Below are positions 47,853-55,508 of a stretch of 64,000 nucleotides of DNA, piece by piece. The notes under the pieces were generated by a model that saw only the letters and a list, made by a program, of their open reading frames with translations, ran no database searches and was not told the origin of the DNA. The position numbers and the translations under genes were made by a program. The DNA comes from Bacteroidales bacterium (GTDB lineage Bacteria > Bacteroidota > Bacteroidia > Bacteroidales > P3). Position 1 is the first letter of the stretch. The number at the start of each line of letters is the position of its first letter. The DNA is taken from assembly GCA_017962545.1 (NCBI GenBank), contig JAGCVD010000031.1, forward strand, positions 154,491 to 218,490. The letters run 5' to 3'.

Positions 47853-48850
47853 GGCAGTGCGCTGTGTTTTTTGTCTTTCTTGCCTATCATGTACACCACC
47901 CCGAGCTCGAAGGCACCGAGGGTGTGGCTGGCTTCGGCCAGTTGCGAGAGGTTGGCGTCGTAACTGAAGGCGAAGGTCCATTCGCGCCATAGTACAGCAA
48001 GGTTGATGCTGGCGGCGTCGGCGTGGCGGCCTGTGATGCCGGCGCTGAGCACCAGGTAGTCACGCGCCCGCTCGTTGAGGTACCATCGCACGTCGCAGCC
48101 ATAGACCAGCTCGCTGTAGGCTGCCTGATGTTGGAAGCCTACCACTGGCAGCAGTCCTATACGATGCCATCCGCGCCATTCGCCACGGGCGTAGATATTC
48201 CACCGTCGCGCCAGACGCGAGTCGCCGGTCTCCAGATAGCTGATGTCGGGCTCATTGATGTTGCGCATCGAGAAGCCCGCCTTGGTGTAGAGCAGGTCGC
48301 TCCACTGGCGGAACCAGGCCACGCCGGCACCCAGGGTGGGGTAGAAGGCATGGGTCGACGGAAAGGTTTCGCTGCCGTCGGCCAGTTCAATATTGTTGGG
48401 ATTGAAGCCCACCTGTCCGATGCCTCCCTCGAGGCCCAGTGAGAGGAGGTTGTTTCCGTCCCCCAATGCCTGATAGTAAGAGGCTATGGCACTGACGGTG
48501 GTAGCGCCGTAATCCAGCGTGCCGGCACGGTCGCTCGTAATCCACAGGCCTGCACTCAGGCCGTTGCGGTTGCGCGTGCTGCGCATCAGACTCAACTCGG
48601 CGGTGGCGGTGATGGTCTGAAACGGTGTGCTGACAGATGCCCACTGGTTGCGGTAGACAGCGCCGAAACGTCCTGTGCCGTCGAAGAAGCCGCTGTAGGC
48701 AGGGTTGAACAGCAACGGATCCAGGTCCAGCATCGAGAAGTGGATGTCCTGCGCTTCCGTTGAAATGGAAAAAGAAAAATGGAAAATGAGAAACAGGACG
48801 CAACCAAGACGCGTCAGCCCATTTTTCATTTTTACTTTTTCATTTTTCAT
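47837..48850 (-). CDS. PorP/SprF family type IX secretion-type outer-membrane protein
   Basis: The 337-residue product starts MKNEKVKMKNGLTRLGCVLFLIFHF and is followed by the family hallmark AQDIHFSMLDLDPLLFNPAYSGFFDGTGRFGAVYRNQW. The barrel continues with GLSAGLWITSDRAG, SLGLEGGIGQVG and FYPTLGAGVAW, and the end ALPCPII is not aromatic. PorP/SprF proteins anchor large surface proteins of type IX secretion or gliding motility; no giant adhesin gene is adjacent here. The N-terminus and signal core are built from two heptamer arrays (48763 and 48821) in opposite orientation. It is one base from tsaD and overlaps the PD40-OmpA gene. Confidence 0.88.
   Translation of the reverse strand: MKNEKVKMKNGLTRLGCVLFLIFHFSFSISTEAQDIHFSMLDLDPLLFNPAYSGFFDGTGRFGAVYRNQWASVSTPFQTITATAELSLMRSTRNRNGLSAGLWITSDRAGTLDYGATTVSAIASYYQALGDGNNLLSLGLEGGIGQVGFNPNNIELADGSETFPSTHAFYPTLGAGVAWFRQWSDLLYTKAGFSMRNINEPDISYLETGDSRLARRWNIYARGEWRGWHRIGLLPVVGFQHQAAYSELVYGCDVRWYLNERARDYLVLSAGITGRHADAASINLAVLWREWTFAFSYDANLSQLAEASHTLGAFELGVVYMIGKKDKKHSALPCPII
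48763..48790. repeat. Heptamer array AAATGGA/AAAAGAA x4 in the PorP signal peptide
   Basis: AAATGGA, AAAAGAA, AAATGGA, AAATGAG; encodes LIFHFSFSIS on the minus strand. It pairs as an inverted copy with the array at 48821-48855. Confidence 0.92.
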
Positions 48851-48855
48851 TTTAT
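48821..48855. repeat. Heptamer array ATTTTTC type x5 at the PorP start codon
   Basis: ATTTTTC, ATTTTTA, CTTTTTC, ATTTTTC, ATTTTAT. It contains the PorP ATG (48848-48850) and touches the tsaD stop. Opposite in orientation to the array at 48763, with 30 bases between. Confidence 0.92.
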
Positions 48856-49877
48856 CTTGTGTATGGTGGCAAGCTGATGTCGGCGAAGTCGCCCTTGAGA
48901 TATTTGAAATAACTGGCTATGCCCACCATGGCGGCATTGTCGGTGCAGAATTGGAAGGGTGGGATGAACGCTTGCCAGTGGTGTTTCTCGCAGATGCGCT
49001 GCAGTTCGCTGCGCAGAAAACTGTTGGCGCTCACGCCGCCGGCGATGGCGACCTGCCGCACCTTGTGGTCTAACGCTGCTCGCTCCACCTTCTTCAGCAG
49101 GAAACTAACGATGGTCTTCTGGATGGAGGCGCAGAGGTCGGCCTTGTGCTCCTCGATGAAGTTGGGATTTTCTTTTAGACGGTCGCGCAGAAAGTAGAGG
49201 AACGATGTCTTGATGCCACTGAAAGAGTAGTTGTAGCCTTCGATATGAGGTGTGGCGAACTGGTAGGCGTCGGCGTTGCCCTCCTTGGCGAGGCGGTCGA
49301 TGACGGGACCTCCGGGGTAGCCAAGATCCATAATCTTGGCCGCTTTGTCGATGGCTTCGCCCGCCGCATCGTCAATAGTGGTGCCGAGACACTCGATGTC
49401 GAAGTAGTCCTTCAGCAGCAGAATTTGCGTGTGGCCGCCGCTGACCAACAGGCAGATGAATGGGAAAGTGGGCGTGGTAGCCATCTCCGAACTCCGAACT
49501 CCGAACTCTGAACTAACGATAAAGTGACTTAGCACATGTGCCTGCAGGTGGTTGACCTCGATAAGGGGTTTGCCCAATGCGGTGGCGAAACTCTTGGCAA
49601 AACTTACGCCCACCAGCAGCGAGCCCAGCAGCCCGGGGCCGCGGGTGAAGCCAACGGCGTCGATTTCTTCTTTTGTGATGCCGGCCTGAAGGATGGCGGC
49701 GTCGACCACGGGGATGATATTTTGCTGGTGCGCACGTGAGGCCAATTCGGGCACCACGCCGCCGTATTGCTCGTGAACTTTCTGACTGGCAATAACATTG
49801 GAGAGCAGTCGATTGTCGCGCAGCACCGCCGCCGACGTGTCGTCACAACTGGATTCTATAGCTAAAATAGTTGTCAT
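48852..49877 (-). CDS. tsaD: TsaD, tRNA N6-threonylcarbamoyladenosine transferase
   Basis: From the ATG at 49877 the 341-residue protein has the Kae1/TsaD motifs: ILAIESSCDDTSAAV, VPELASRAHQQNIIPVV (metal site), VGFTRGPGLLGSLLVG, LIEVNHLQAHVLSHF, LVSGGHTQ and the late block VAIAGGVSANSFLR. It transfers the threonylcarbamoyl group to A37 of tRNA; its partner TsaE is at 836-1267. After HVLSHFIV the sequence SSEFGVRSSEMATT is read from a TTCGGAG-type array (49485-49512), an in-frame insertion before LVSGGHTQ. The extension to 49949 is rejected, since it passes the promoter. Confidence 0.95.
   Translation of the reverse strand: MTTILAIESSCDDTSAAVLRDNRLLSNVIASQKVHEQYGGVVPELASRAHQQNIIPVVDAAILQAGITKEEIDAVGFTRGPGLLGSLLVGVSFAKSFATALGKPLIEVNHLQAHVLSHFIVSSEFGVRSSEMATTPTFPFICLLVSGGHTQILLLKDYFDIECLGTTIDDAAGEAIDKAAKIMDLGYPGGPVIDRLAKEGNADAYQFATPHIEGYNYSFSGIKTSFLYFLRDRLKENPNFIEEHKADLCASIQKTIVSFLLKKVERAALDHKVRQVAIAGGVSANSFLRSELQRICEKHHWQAFIPPFQFCTDNAAMVGIASYFKYLKGDFADISLPPYTR
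49485..49512. repeat. Intragenic heptamer array CTCCGAA x3 + CTCTGAA in tsaD
   Basis: Four units, reverse complement of TTCGGAG; encodes SSEFGVRSSE on the minus strand. Confidence 0.95.
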
Positions 49878-49886
49878 AATCGGTTG

Positions 49887-49894
49887 CAAAATTA
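49887..49894 (-). promoter_or_regulatory. -7 box TAATTTTG for the tsaD-porP unit
   Basis: TAATTTTG followed by CA on the minus strand, 9 bases before the start codon at 49877, so the leader is very short or absent. Confidence 0.65.
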
Positions 49895-49993
49895 CGACTT
49901 TTTTTTGAATGATATGAAATATATATACAACTGCCTGTTTTGAGGACATTATGTGTCATGACGATAATCCTTTTTTATGCTGGTTTTTTGCTG

Positions 49994-50063
49994 TTCTTTG
50001 GTTGTTCTTTGGAAAAAAGCAAAGAAATACCAAAGAAATACCAAAGAAATGCCAAAGAAATGC
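49994..50063. repeat. 11-bp tandem repeats with inverted arm in the 49878-50214 spacer
   Basis: TTCTTTGG at 49994 and 50005 (11 bases apart) is followed by CCAAAGAA-type units at 50019, 50030, 50041 and 50052 (CAAAGAAATAC or CAAAGAAATGC, 11 bases each). The two arms are reverse complements around a short A-rich centre and could form a large hairpin. The rest of the spacer has only the promoter at 50120. Confidence 0.92.
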
Positions 50064-50119
50064 CGGCATGGAAATAGAAGACAGAAGAGGTGGATGAAAT
50101 GTTAAAATTTAGATTTTTC

Positions 50120-50150
50120 TTGGTAGTTTAGAAAAATTAACTTATCTTTG
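50120..50150 (+). promoter_or_regulatory. Promoter of the small barrel gene (TTG, 20 bases, TATCTTTG)
   Basis: TTG (50120-50122), 20 bases, TATCTTTG (50143-50150) followed by CA. Leader about 60 bases, AT-rich. Confidence 0.82.
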
Positions 50151-50214
50151 CATTTGTAAAGTGAAAACGAAAATAACTTAATAAATAGTCTAACACATTT
50201 AAAATCAATTCAAA

Positions 50215-50679
50215 ATGAAGAAAATTATCATTGCAATTGTGGCCGTTTTCGCTATGAGCACTGCGGCTAGCGCACAGATTCAGGACCTCGGTCTCCGTCT
50301 TGGTGGCGGCAACTCTTTCGGTGGCGAAATCAGCGCCATGTGGGGCCTTGGCGGCAACCGCCTCGAGACCGACCTCGGCTGGGACAACTATGCCGATCAT
50401 TGGTCGCACATCGGCCTTTCCTGCGTTTACCAGTGGACTGGTGACATCGCTGGTGAGTTTGGCTGGTTTGCCGGTCTCGGTGCCAACCTGGGTCTCTATA
50501 TGGGCGATGCCGTCAATGACGCTTTTGGCCTTGCTGTTTGCGTGCAGGGTGGTATCGAGTGGAATCCTTCGGCCATTCCCTTCCAGTTCACGCTCGACGT
50601 GCGTCCCGCCTGGCATCTGATTGGTGAATACACAGGCTTCGGCTGGGGTGCCGCCCTCGGTATCCGCTACCGCTTCTAA
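50215..50679 (+). CDS. Small outer-membrane beta-barrel protein
   Basis: The 154-residue product has a signal peptide (MKKIIIAIVAVFAMSTAASAQ) and about eight short strands rich in Gly and Trp/Tyr: LGLRLGGGNSFGGEISAMWGLGG, RLETDLGWDNYAD and FTLDVRPAWHLIGEYTGFGWGAALGIRYRF. The terminal RYRF is a BAM-type end signal. This is a common Bacteroidales small porin-like protein of unknown substrate. It has its own promoter and terminator and so is a single-gene unit. Confidence 0.82.
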   Translation: MKKIIIAIVAVFAMSTAASAQIQDLGLRLGGGNSFGGEISAMWGLGGNRLETDLGWDNYADHWSHIGLSCVYQWTGDIAGEFGWFAGLGANLGLYMGDAVNDAFGLAVCVQGGIEWNPSAIPFQFTLDVRPAWHLIGEYTGFGWGAALGIRYRF

Positions 50680-50699
50680 CCTTCTAAGGTTATCAGATA

Positions 50700-50740
50700 G
50701 TTGTTGCCTCCGCCTAGATGCGGGGGCAACTTTTTTTTTG
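50700..50740 (+). terminator. Terminator whose T tract forms the next -33 box
   Basis: GTTGCCTCCGC-CTAGAT-GCGGGGGCAAC then nine T and a G. TTTG (50737-50740) is the -33 element of the ROK gene promoter. Confidence 0.93.
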
Positions 50741-50767
50741 TCATGTCGCGAAAAGTGCGTATCTTTG
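50737..50767 (+). promoter_or_regulatory. Promoter of the ROK/GH92 unit, overlapping a terminator
   Basis: TTTG (50737-50740), 19 bases, TATCTTTG (50760-50767) followed by CA; start codon at 50791. Confidence 0.85.
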
Positions 50768-50790
50768 CACTCTAATTTAAAAGAAACAAT

Positions 50791-51732
50791 ATGAAGTATT
50801 CCATTGGAGTAGATATGGGTGGCACCAATACCGACATGGGCTTGGTGTCCGAGAACGGAAATATTATCCAGCGTCGGAATATCCCGACCAACGCCTATAC
50901 GGAGTTGGAACCCTATGTGCGCGACATGATGCACGAGATAGAGGCCATGGTGGCCGAGCAGCAGGCGCTCGACGGACAGCCCCTCACCCTTGAAGGTATC
51001 GGTATCGGCGCTCCTAATGGCAATTACTATACTGGCTGCGTCGACAATGCACCCAACCTAACCATTAAGGGAGTGCTGGATTTTGGTAAGGAGATACATA
51101 AGTATCGCGATGTGCCCGTGGTGCTCAGCAACGACGCCAATGCAGCGGCCTACGGCGAGTATGTCTATGGTGGTGCTAAGGGCATGAAGCACTTCATTAT
51201 GTTCACCCTCGGCACGGGTGTGGGCAGTGGTATTGTGGTCGACGGAAAGTTGGTGCACGGCTCCACTGGTGGTGCCGGTGAGCTGGGCCACAACATACTC
51301 ATCCCTCATGGTCGCAAGTGCTCCTGCGGGCGCGAAGGATGCCTCGAGACCTATACCTCGGCACGCGGTATCGTGCAGACCTATTGCGAGTTGAAAGGAA
51401 TCCCCGTGAGTTCCGATGTTACCAGCAAGATGATTGGCGAACTGGCCCACCAAGGAGACCTCGTGGCATTGAAGACCTGGGAGACCGTGGCCGACCAACT
51501 GGGCTTGGCCATGGCCAACAGCGTCACTTTCTCGGCTCCCGAGGCCATCTTCCTCATGGGCGGTCCCGCCCAGGTGGGCGAGCCCCTGCTGAAACCGTTG
51601 CGCGCTGCCTTTGAGAAATACCTGCTGAATATTTATCAAGGCAGTTGCCAGATATGTATGAGCGAGCTGAAAGCCAATGAGGTGGCCATCCTGGGTGCCG
51701 CCGCTTTAATTAAAATGAAAAGTGAAAAATGA
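50791..51732 (+). CDS. ROK family sugar kinase (glucokinase-like)
   Basis: The 313-residue kinase shows the phosphate loop GVDMGGTNTDMGLV at the start, NDANAAAYGEYVYGGAKG (catalytic Asp), FTLGTGVGSGIVVDGKL and the zinc-binding ROK signature GELGHNILIPHGRKCSCGREGCLETYTS. It phosphorylates a hexose such as glucose or mannose. It is the first gene before the GH92 alpha-mannosidase, so mannose released from glycans is a likely substrate by context. Its last residues (IKMKSEK) come from a heptamer array that also contains the GH92 start. Confidence 0.93.
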   Translation: MKYSIGVDMGGTNTDMGLVSENGNIIQRRNIPTNAYTELEPYVRDMMHEIEAMVAEQQALDGQPLTLEGIGIGAPNGNYYTGCVDNAPNLTIKGVLDFGKEIHKYRDVPVVLSNDANAAAYGEYVYGGAKGMKHFIMFTLGTGVGSGIVVDGKLVHGSTGGAGELGHNILIPHGRKCSCGREGCLETYTSARGIVQTYCELKGIPVSSDVTSKMIGELAHQGDLVALKTWETVADQLGLAMANSVTFSAPEAIFLMGGPAQVGEPLLKPLRAAFEKYLLNIYQGSCQICMSELKANEVAILGAAALIKMKSEK

Positions 51733-51739
51733 AAAGTAA
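51712..51739. repeat. Heptamer array AAARTGA x4 across a gene junction
   Basis: AAAATGA, AAAGTGA, AAAATGA, AAAGTAA. It contains the ROK stop and the ATGA of the GH92 frame. A degenerate complement (CTTTTCA, CTTTCCT) lies in the GH92 signal peptide region at 51795-51808. Confidence 0.93.
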
Positions 51740-54410
51740 TAATATTTCTCGGACAAATGGTTGTAAAGTGATGCGTATCTCTTTTCTTACTATACTTTTC
51801 ACTTTCCTTTTTGTCTCATGTGGCGAAAAGCCTTTGACATACTATGTCAACCCGTTGGTAGGCACCGACGGTCACGGGCATACCTTTCCTGGGGCCATTG
51901 TGCCCTTTGGTCAGATACAGCCTTCGCCCGATACGCGATTGGATGGTTGGGACGGTTGCAGTGGCTACCATTACAGTGACGACACCATCTACGGTTTCAC
52001 TCATACCCACCTCAGCGGTACCGGCTGTTCCGACTACGGCGATGTGCTGCTGATGCCAGCCGACATATTCGATTTACAAAAGTTGGTGGCGGCGTATGGC
52101 CCTAACATGAAAGAGGTCTATAAGCATCATTTCCAGCATAAGAATGAGACCGCCAAGGCTGGCTACTACAAGGTGTTGCTTGACGATAACGGTCGTCCAT
52201 GTACCATCGTTGAACTCACGGCAGACCGCCGTGTGGCCTATCATCGTTACACCTATACGCAGGATGTGGACAACCTGCTCGTTATTGACCTGAACCACCG
52301 TGATGTGCTGCTCGACGGGAGTATCAGTCTTACTGATGATGGCCTCATTGTCGGCCACCGCCATAGTTCGGCTTGGAACCCCGACCAACATTTGTTCTTT
52401 GCCATCCGTGCCAATGTCCCGTTCGAGGATGTGGAGCTCAGCAACGACAACACGCAGGCGATTGTTACATTCGAAAAGGCTAAGCAGGTGGAGCTGCAGG
52501 TGGCCATCAGTGGTGTGGACATTGATGGAGCCATCAAGAATCTCAACGCTGCCGAGTACAAAACATTTAACGAGGCCCGCCAAGGTGCTACTAGTACCTG
52601 GGAACATGCTCTTGGCAAACTACGCGTGGATGGTGGCAACAAGGAACAGAAACGCTGCTTCTATACAGCGCTCTATCACTGCATGACATCGCCATACTTG
52701 TGGAGTGATGTCGATGGACGCTACCGTGGCACCGACAATAAGATACATGTTGTAGACGAGGGTAGGGAAGTGTACACCGTCTTCTCTCTTTGGGACACCT
52801 ACCGTGCCCTGCACCCCCTGCTGACGCAGATTGAGCCTGAGCGCACCGTTGACTTTGTCTACACCGCCATGAAGAACTTCGAACAGGGCGGCGAGCTGCC
52901 CATGTGGGAACTGGCCAGCCACGAGACTCACTGCATGATAGGCTACCACGCTGTTCCCATGATGCTCGAGGCCTATATCCATCTTGCAGAGCCCGATGGC
53001 ACTATTGCCGGTTACACGCCTAAGCAATTGCTTGCGGCGATGGTGGCTACCAGCAACCGCACTCCCGAGCAGCGAGCCTATGCTGCTCAGGGCTATCTTT
53101 CGTCCGAGATTGACAACGAGAGCGTCAGCAAGACGCTGGAATATGCCTACGACGATTGGTGCATTGCCCAGATGGCCGAGATTGCGGGCGACAGCGCCAT
53201 TGCCCGTGAGTATTGGATTCGCAGTCAGAGCTGGCAGAATATTATCGATAGCAACGGCTTCTGCCATCCCAAGCGCAATGGCGGCTGGGTGACGCCCTTC
53301 GAGCCTACCGAGGTCAACAACCATTTCACCGAGGCCAACAGTTGGCAGTACAGCACCTACGTGCCGCATGACATTAACGCCTGGGTGGAGTATGTCGGAG
53401 GCAAGGAGAAGGCCATCGAGTTTCTTGACAGCCTCTTCGAAGGACACAATGCCATGAGTGGTCGCGAACAAGTCGACGTCACGGGTCTTATTGGCATGTA
53501 TGCCCACGGTAACGAGCCCTCGCACCACGCCGCCTGGCTCTACAGTCTCCTCGGCCAATCAAAGAAGACAGAGAAGTATGTGCATAAGATACTCGACGAA
53601 CTCTACTCCAGCCAACCCGACGGACTCTGCGGCAATGAGGACTGCGGCCAGATGAGCGCATGGTATGTGCTGGCTTCCCTCGGTATGTATGAGGTGTGTC
53701 CAGGCAGCGATATTTGGGTGGAAACAAAGCCCATTTTCAAGGTGGAGGGTTTCAGGCGTGCTCCTCTTTCAGTCATAATGTTATACGATTACCCCGACTC
53801 TCTCCGTATCACCCCCTGTCCGGTATTCGCCGACTGGCGCATGCAGAGCGACCGCGACAAGGTGACCGACACCGTTGCACAGTGGGAAGGCCGTCTTCCG
53901 TCGCAGACGGTGCGTCACGAGGAGGTGAAAATATCCACTGACAAGCATGTTACCTACCTCACCCAGCCCGCACCGCAGTATACAGAGAACGGCCCCGAAG
54001 GTATGGTGGACAACATCTATGGCAGCACCAATTACCGCATCGGCGGCTGGCAGGGCTGGCAGAGTGATATGGTGGCTGTTGTCGAGCTGGACAAGGAAAA
54101 GAAAGTGAAACTGGTGGGGGTGAACTGCTTGGAGAACATGCGCTCCTGGATATTCTACCCGAAGAAAGTAAAGATAGAGTACAGCCTTGATGGCGAGAAC
54201 TGGAGCCTTTACGGTGAAGTGCCTGAACATGAGAGGGTACCAGAACACAGCCAGCAGGAGAACTGCACAACGCAACTCTTCGCAGTCTTCAAACAGGTCC
54301 GCGCCAAGTATTTCAAACTAACGGTCGAGAATTTCGGCCTTCTGCCCGACTGGCATATCAGCGCCGGCGAGCAGGCCTGGATATTTGCAGATGAAATAGT
54401 AATAATGTGA
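51729..54410 (+). CDS. GH92 alpha-mannosidase with C-terminal F5/8-type domain
   Basis: The 893-residue lipoprotein (signal core SFLTILFTFLFVSC-GEK) shows GH92 blocks: YVNPLVGTDGHGHTFPGAIVPFGQIQPSPDTR, GTGCSDYGDVLLMP, PMWELASHETHCMIGYHAVPM, YAHGNEPSHHAAWLYSLLG and GQMSAWYVLASLGMYEVCPG. It removes alpha-mannose from N-glycan or yeast mannan oligosaccharides in a calcium-dependent way. The last 140 residues (YTENGPEGMVDNIYGSTNYR ... YFKLTVENFG) are a discoidin-like carbohydrate-binding domain. The start could be 51729 (ATGA overlap with the kinase) or 51771 (MRISFLTIL, a better lipoprotein n-region). Confidence 0.93.
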   Translation: MKSNNISRTNGCKVMRISFLTILFTFLFVSCGEKPLTYYVNPLVGTDGHGHTFPGAIVPFGQIQPSPDTRLDGWDGCSGYHYSDDTIYGFTHTHLSGTGCSDYGDVLLMPADIFDLQKLVAAYGPNMKEVYKHHFQHKNETAKAGYYKVLLDDNGRPCTIVELTADRRVAYHRYTYTQDVDNLLVIDLNHRDVLLDGSISLTDDGLIVGHRHSSAWNPDQHLFFAIRANVPFEDVELSNDNTQAIVTFEKAKQVELQVAISGVDIDGAIKNLNAAEYKTFNEARQGATSTWEHALGKLRVDGGNKEQKRCFYTALYHCMTSPYLWSDVDGRYRGTDNKIHVVDEGREVYTVFSLWDTYRALHPLLTQIEPERTVDFVYTAMKNFEQGGELPMWELASHETHCMIGYHAVPMMLEAYIHLAEPDGTIAGYTPKQLLAAMVATSNRTPEQRAYAAQGYLSSEIDNESVSKTLEYAYDDWCIAQMAEIAGDSAIAREYWIRSQSWQNIIDSNGFCHPKRNGGWVTPFEPTEVNNHFTEANSWQYSTYVPHDINAWVEYVGGKEKAIEFLDSLFEGHNAMSGREQVDVTGLIGMYAHGNEPSHHAAWLYSLLGQSKKTEKYVHKILDELYSSQPDGLCGNEDCGQMSAWYVLASLGMYEVCPGSDIWVETKPIFKVEGFRRAPLSVIMLYDYPDSLRITPCPVFADWRMQSDRDKVTDTVAQWEGRLPSQTVRHEEVKISTDKHVTYLTQPAPQYTENGPEGMVDNIYGSTNYRIGGWQGWQSDMVAVVELDKEKKVKLVGVNCLENMRSWIFYPKKVKIEYSLDGENWSLYGEVPEHERVPEHSQQENCTTQLFAVFKQVRAKYFKLTVENFGLLPDWHISAGEQAWIFADEIVIM

Positions 54411-54412
54411 AT

Positions 54413-54634
54413 ATGAAAAAGAAAGTTGTCATTCCGATGGCGGCAGTAGTCGCCCTGCTGTTCGCCTCGTGCGACTCGAAGCTCTGCTACTGCTATGAGT
54501 CCACCGCGCAAGGTGTCTATGAGAGTGAGGTGTATACTAATACCGATAGCCCTTGCAGTGCTCTAAGCACAAGCAACCGTGGTTGTGTGGAGCAGAACGA
54601 GCGCATGGATCCCGGCCAGATAGCCTACAAATAA
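54413..54634 (+). CDS. Small lipoprotein, unrecognised
   Basis: From the ATG at 54413 the 73-residue product has a lipoprotein signal (MKKKVVIPMAAVVALLFASC-DSK) and a short mature part with five more cysteines (LCYCYES, SPCSAL, GCVEQ), ending DPGQIAYK. The start is 2 bases after the GH92 stop, so it is co-transcribed. The Cys spacing suggests disulfides in the periplasm. I know no family name. It is convergent with the phosphodiester glycosidase gene, with only 4 bases between the two stops and no terminator seen. Confidence 0.72.
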   Translation: MKKKVVIPMAAVVALLFASCDSKLCYCYESTAQGVYESEVYTNTDSPCSALSTSNRGCVEQNERMDPGQIAYK

Positions 54635-54638
54635 TCTC

Positions 54639-55508
54639 CTACAATACGAGTATTGCGTTCGACACCGGCCGTTGTCCTTCGTGGTCGTAACGGTGGTTGT
54701 CGGAGGGATGGTTGACTACGCCGTCGTATGGACGGTCGTGCACATACATTGTCGTGCTGCCGCCGCCGTCGAGGTTGATGGCCTCGGTGCATCCCAGCCA
54801 TTTCATTATACGTTGTAATTCGGTCAGCGTAAGGCCTTCTGCCTGATGCTTGAAACGACCGTCGGCCACCAATAGTAGTGTGGTGCCGTCGGGACGTATG
54901 CCAAGCGCTGTACGGTTATGTCGGCGGGTGACGAAGGTGCGGTCGTTACGTTGTGGCACGGGTTTCCCGTCGCGTAGCAACATGGGACCGGCCGTCATGA
55001 TGTTGCTGTCTCGCAGGCAGTCTTCCCACAGTCTGTTGCTGTCGGGTACCGCCAGTTGCGGCCGTCCGCTGTTGAGCAGCAGGGTGGCGTGCTGGTAGTA
55101 TTTGCGCCGCACTGAATCCTCTTTTGCGGGGGTGTTCTCGCCAATCGGCATCCCGTCAATTCGCAGGTAGCAGATGGGGTTGCCATAGTCCATGTCGAAG
55201 AACGAGCCGTTGACGGCGGCATAGGCATTGCTGCGCTGAGCCAGTTCCGAGACAGACGTCAATGCCGTGTCGCAAGCGAAAGCCAAGCGTCGGTGCGAGC
55301 GGACAGGTATCTCAATGACGCTAAGATATTGCGCCGAGCAGAACAGTGAGCCTTCGCCGAACTGATAACGTTTCAGGTAGAAGCCTTCCAATGTGTCGAT
55401 ACTCCATTCGGCCTGTGTCACCCGCAACGAGTCGTTGCTGTAGTCCACCTGTGAGCAGGCTGTCATCGTCACCGCCGCCAGTAGCGCAAGTATCAGCATC
55501 CTCTTCAT
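54639..55508 (-). CDS. Phosphodiester glycosidase family (NAGPA-like) lipoprotein
   Basis: The 289-residue product has a lipoprotein signal (MKRMLILALLAAVTMTAC-SQV) and the NAGPA fold: NAYAAVNGSFFDMDYGNPICYLRIDG, SNIMTAGPMLLRDGK, RHNRTALGIRPDGTTLLLVADG and the hallmark CTEAINLDGGGSTTMYVHD. The family removes N-acetylglucosamine from phosphodiesters, in bacteria perhaps on cell-surface polymers. The gene overlaps the TamB-like gene by 4 bases (ATGA), which suggests that the two are expressed together for envelope upkeep. Confidence 0.9.
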   Translation of the reverse strand: MKRMLILALLAAVTMTACSQVDYSNDSLRVTQAEWSIDTLEGFYLKRYQFGEGSLFCSAQYLSVIEIPVRSHRRLAFACDTALTSVSELAQRSNAYAAVNGSFFDMDYGNPICYLRIDGMPIGENTPAKEDSVRRKYYQHATLLLNSGRPQLAVPDSNRLWEDCLRDSNIMTAGPMLLRDGKPVPQRNDRTFVTRRHNRTALGIRPDGTTLLLVADGRFKHQAEGLTLTELQRIMKWLGCTEAINLDGGGSTTMYVHDRPYDGVVNHPSDNHRYDHEGQRPVSNAILVL

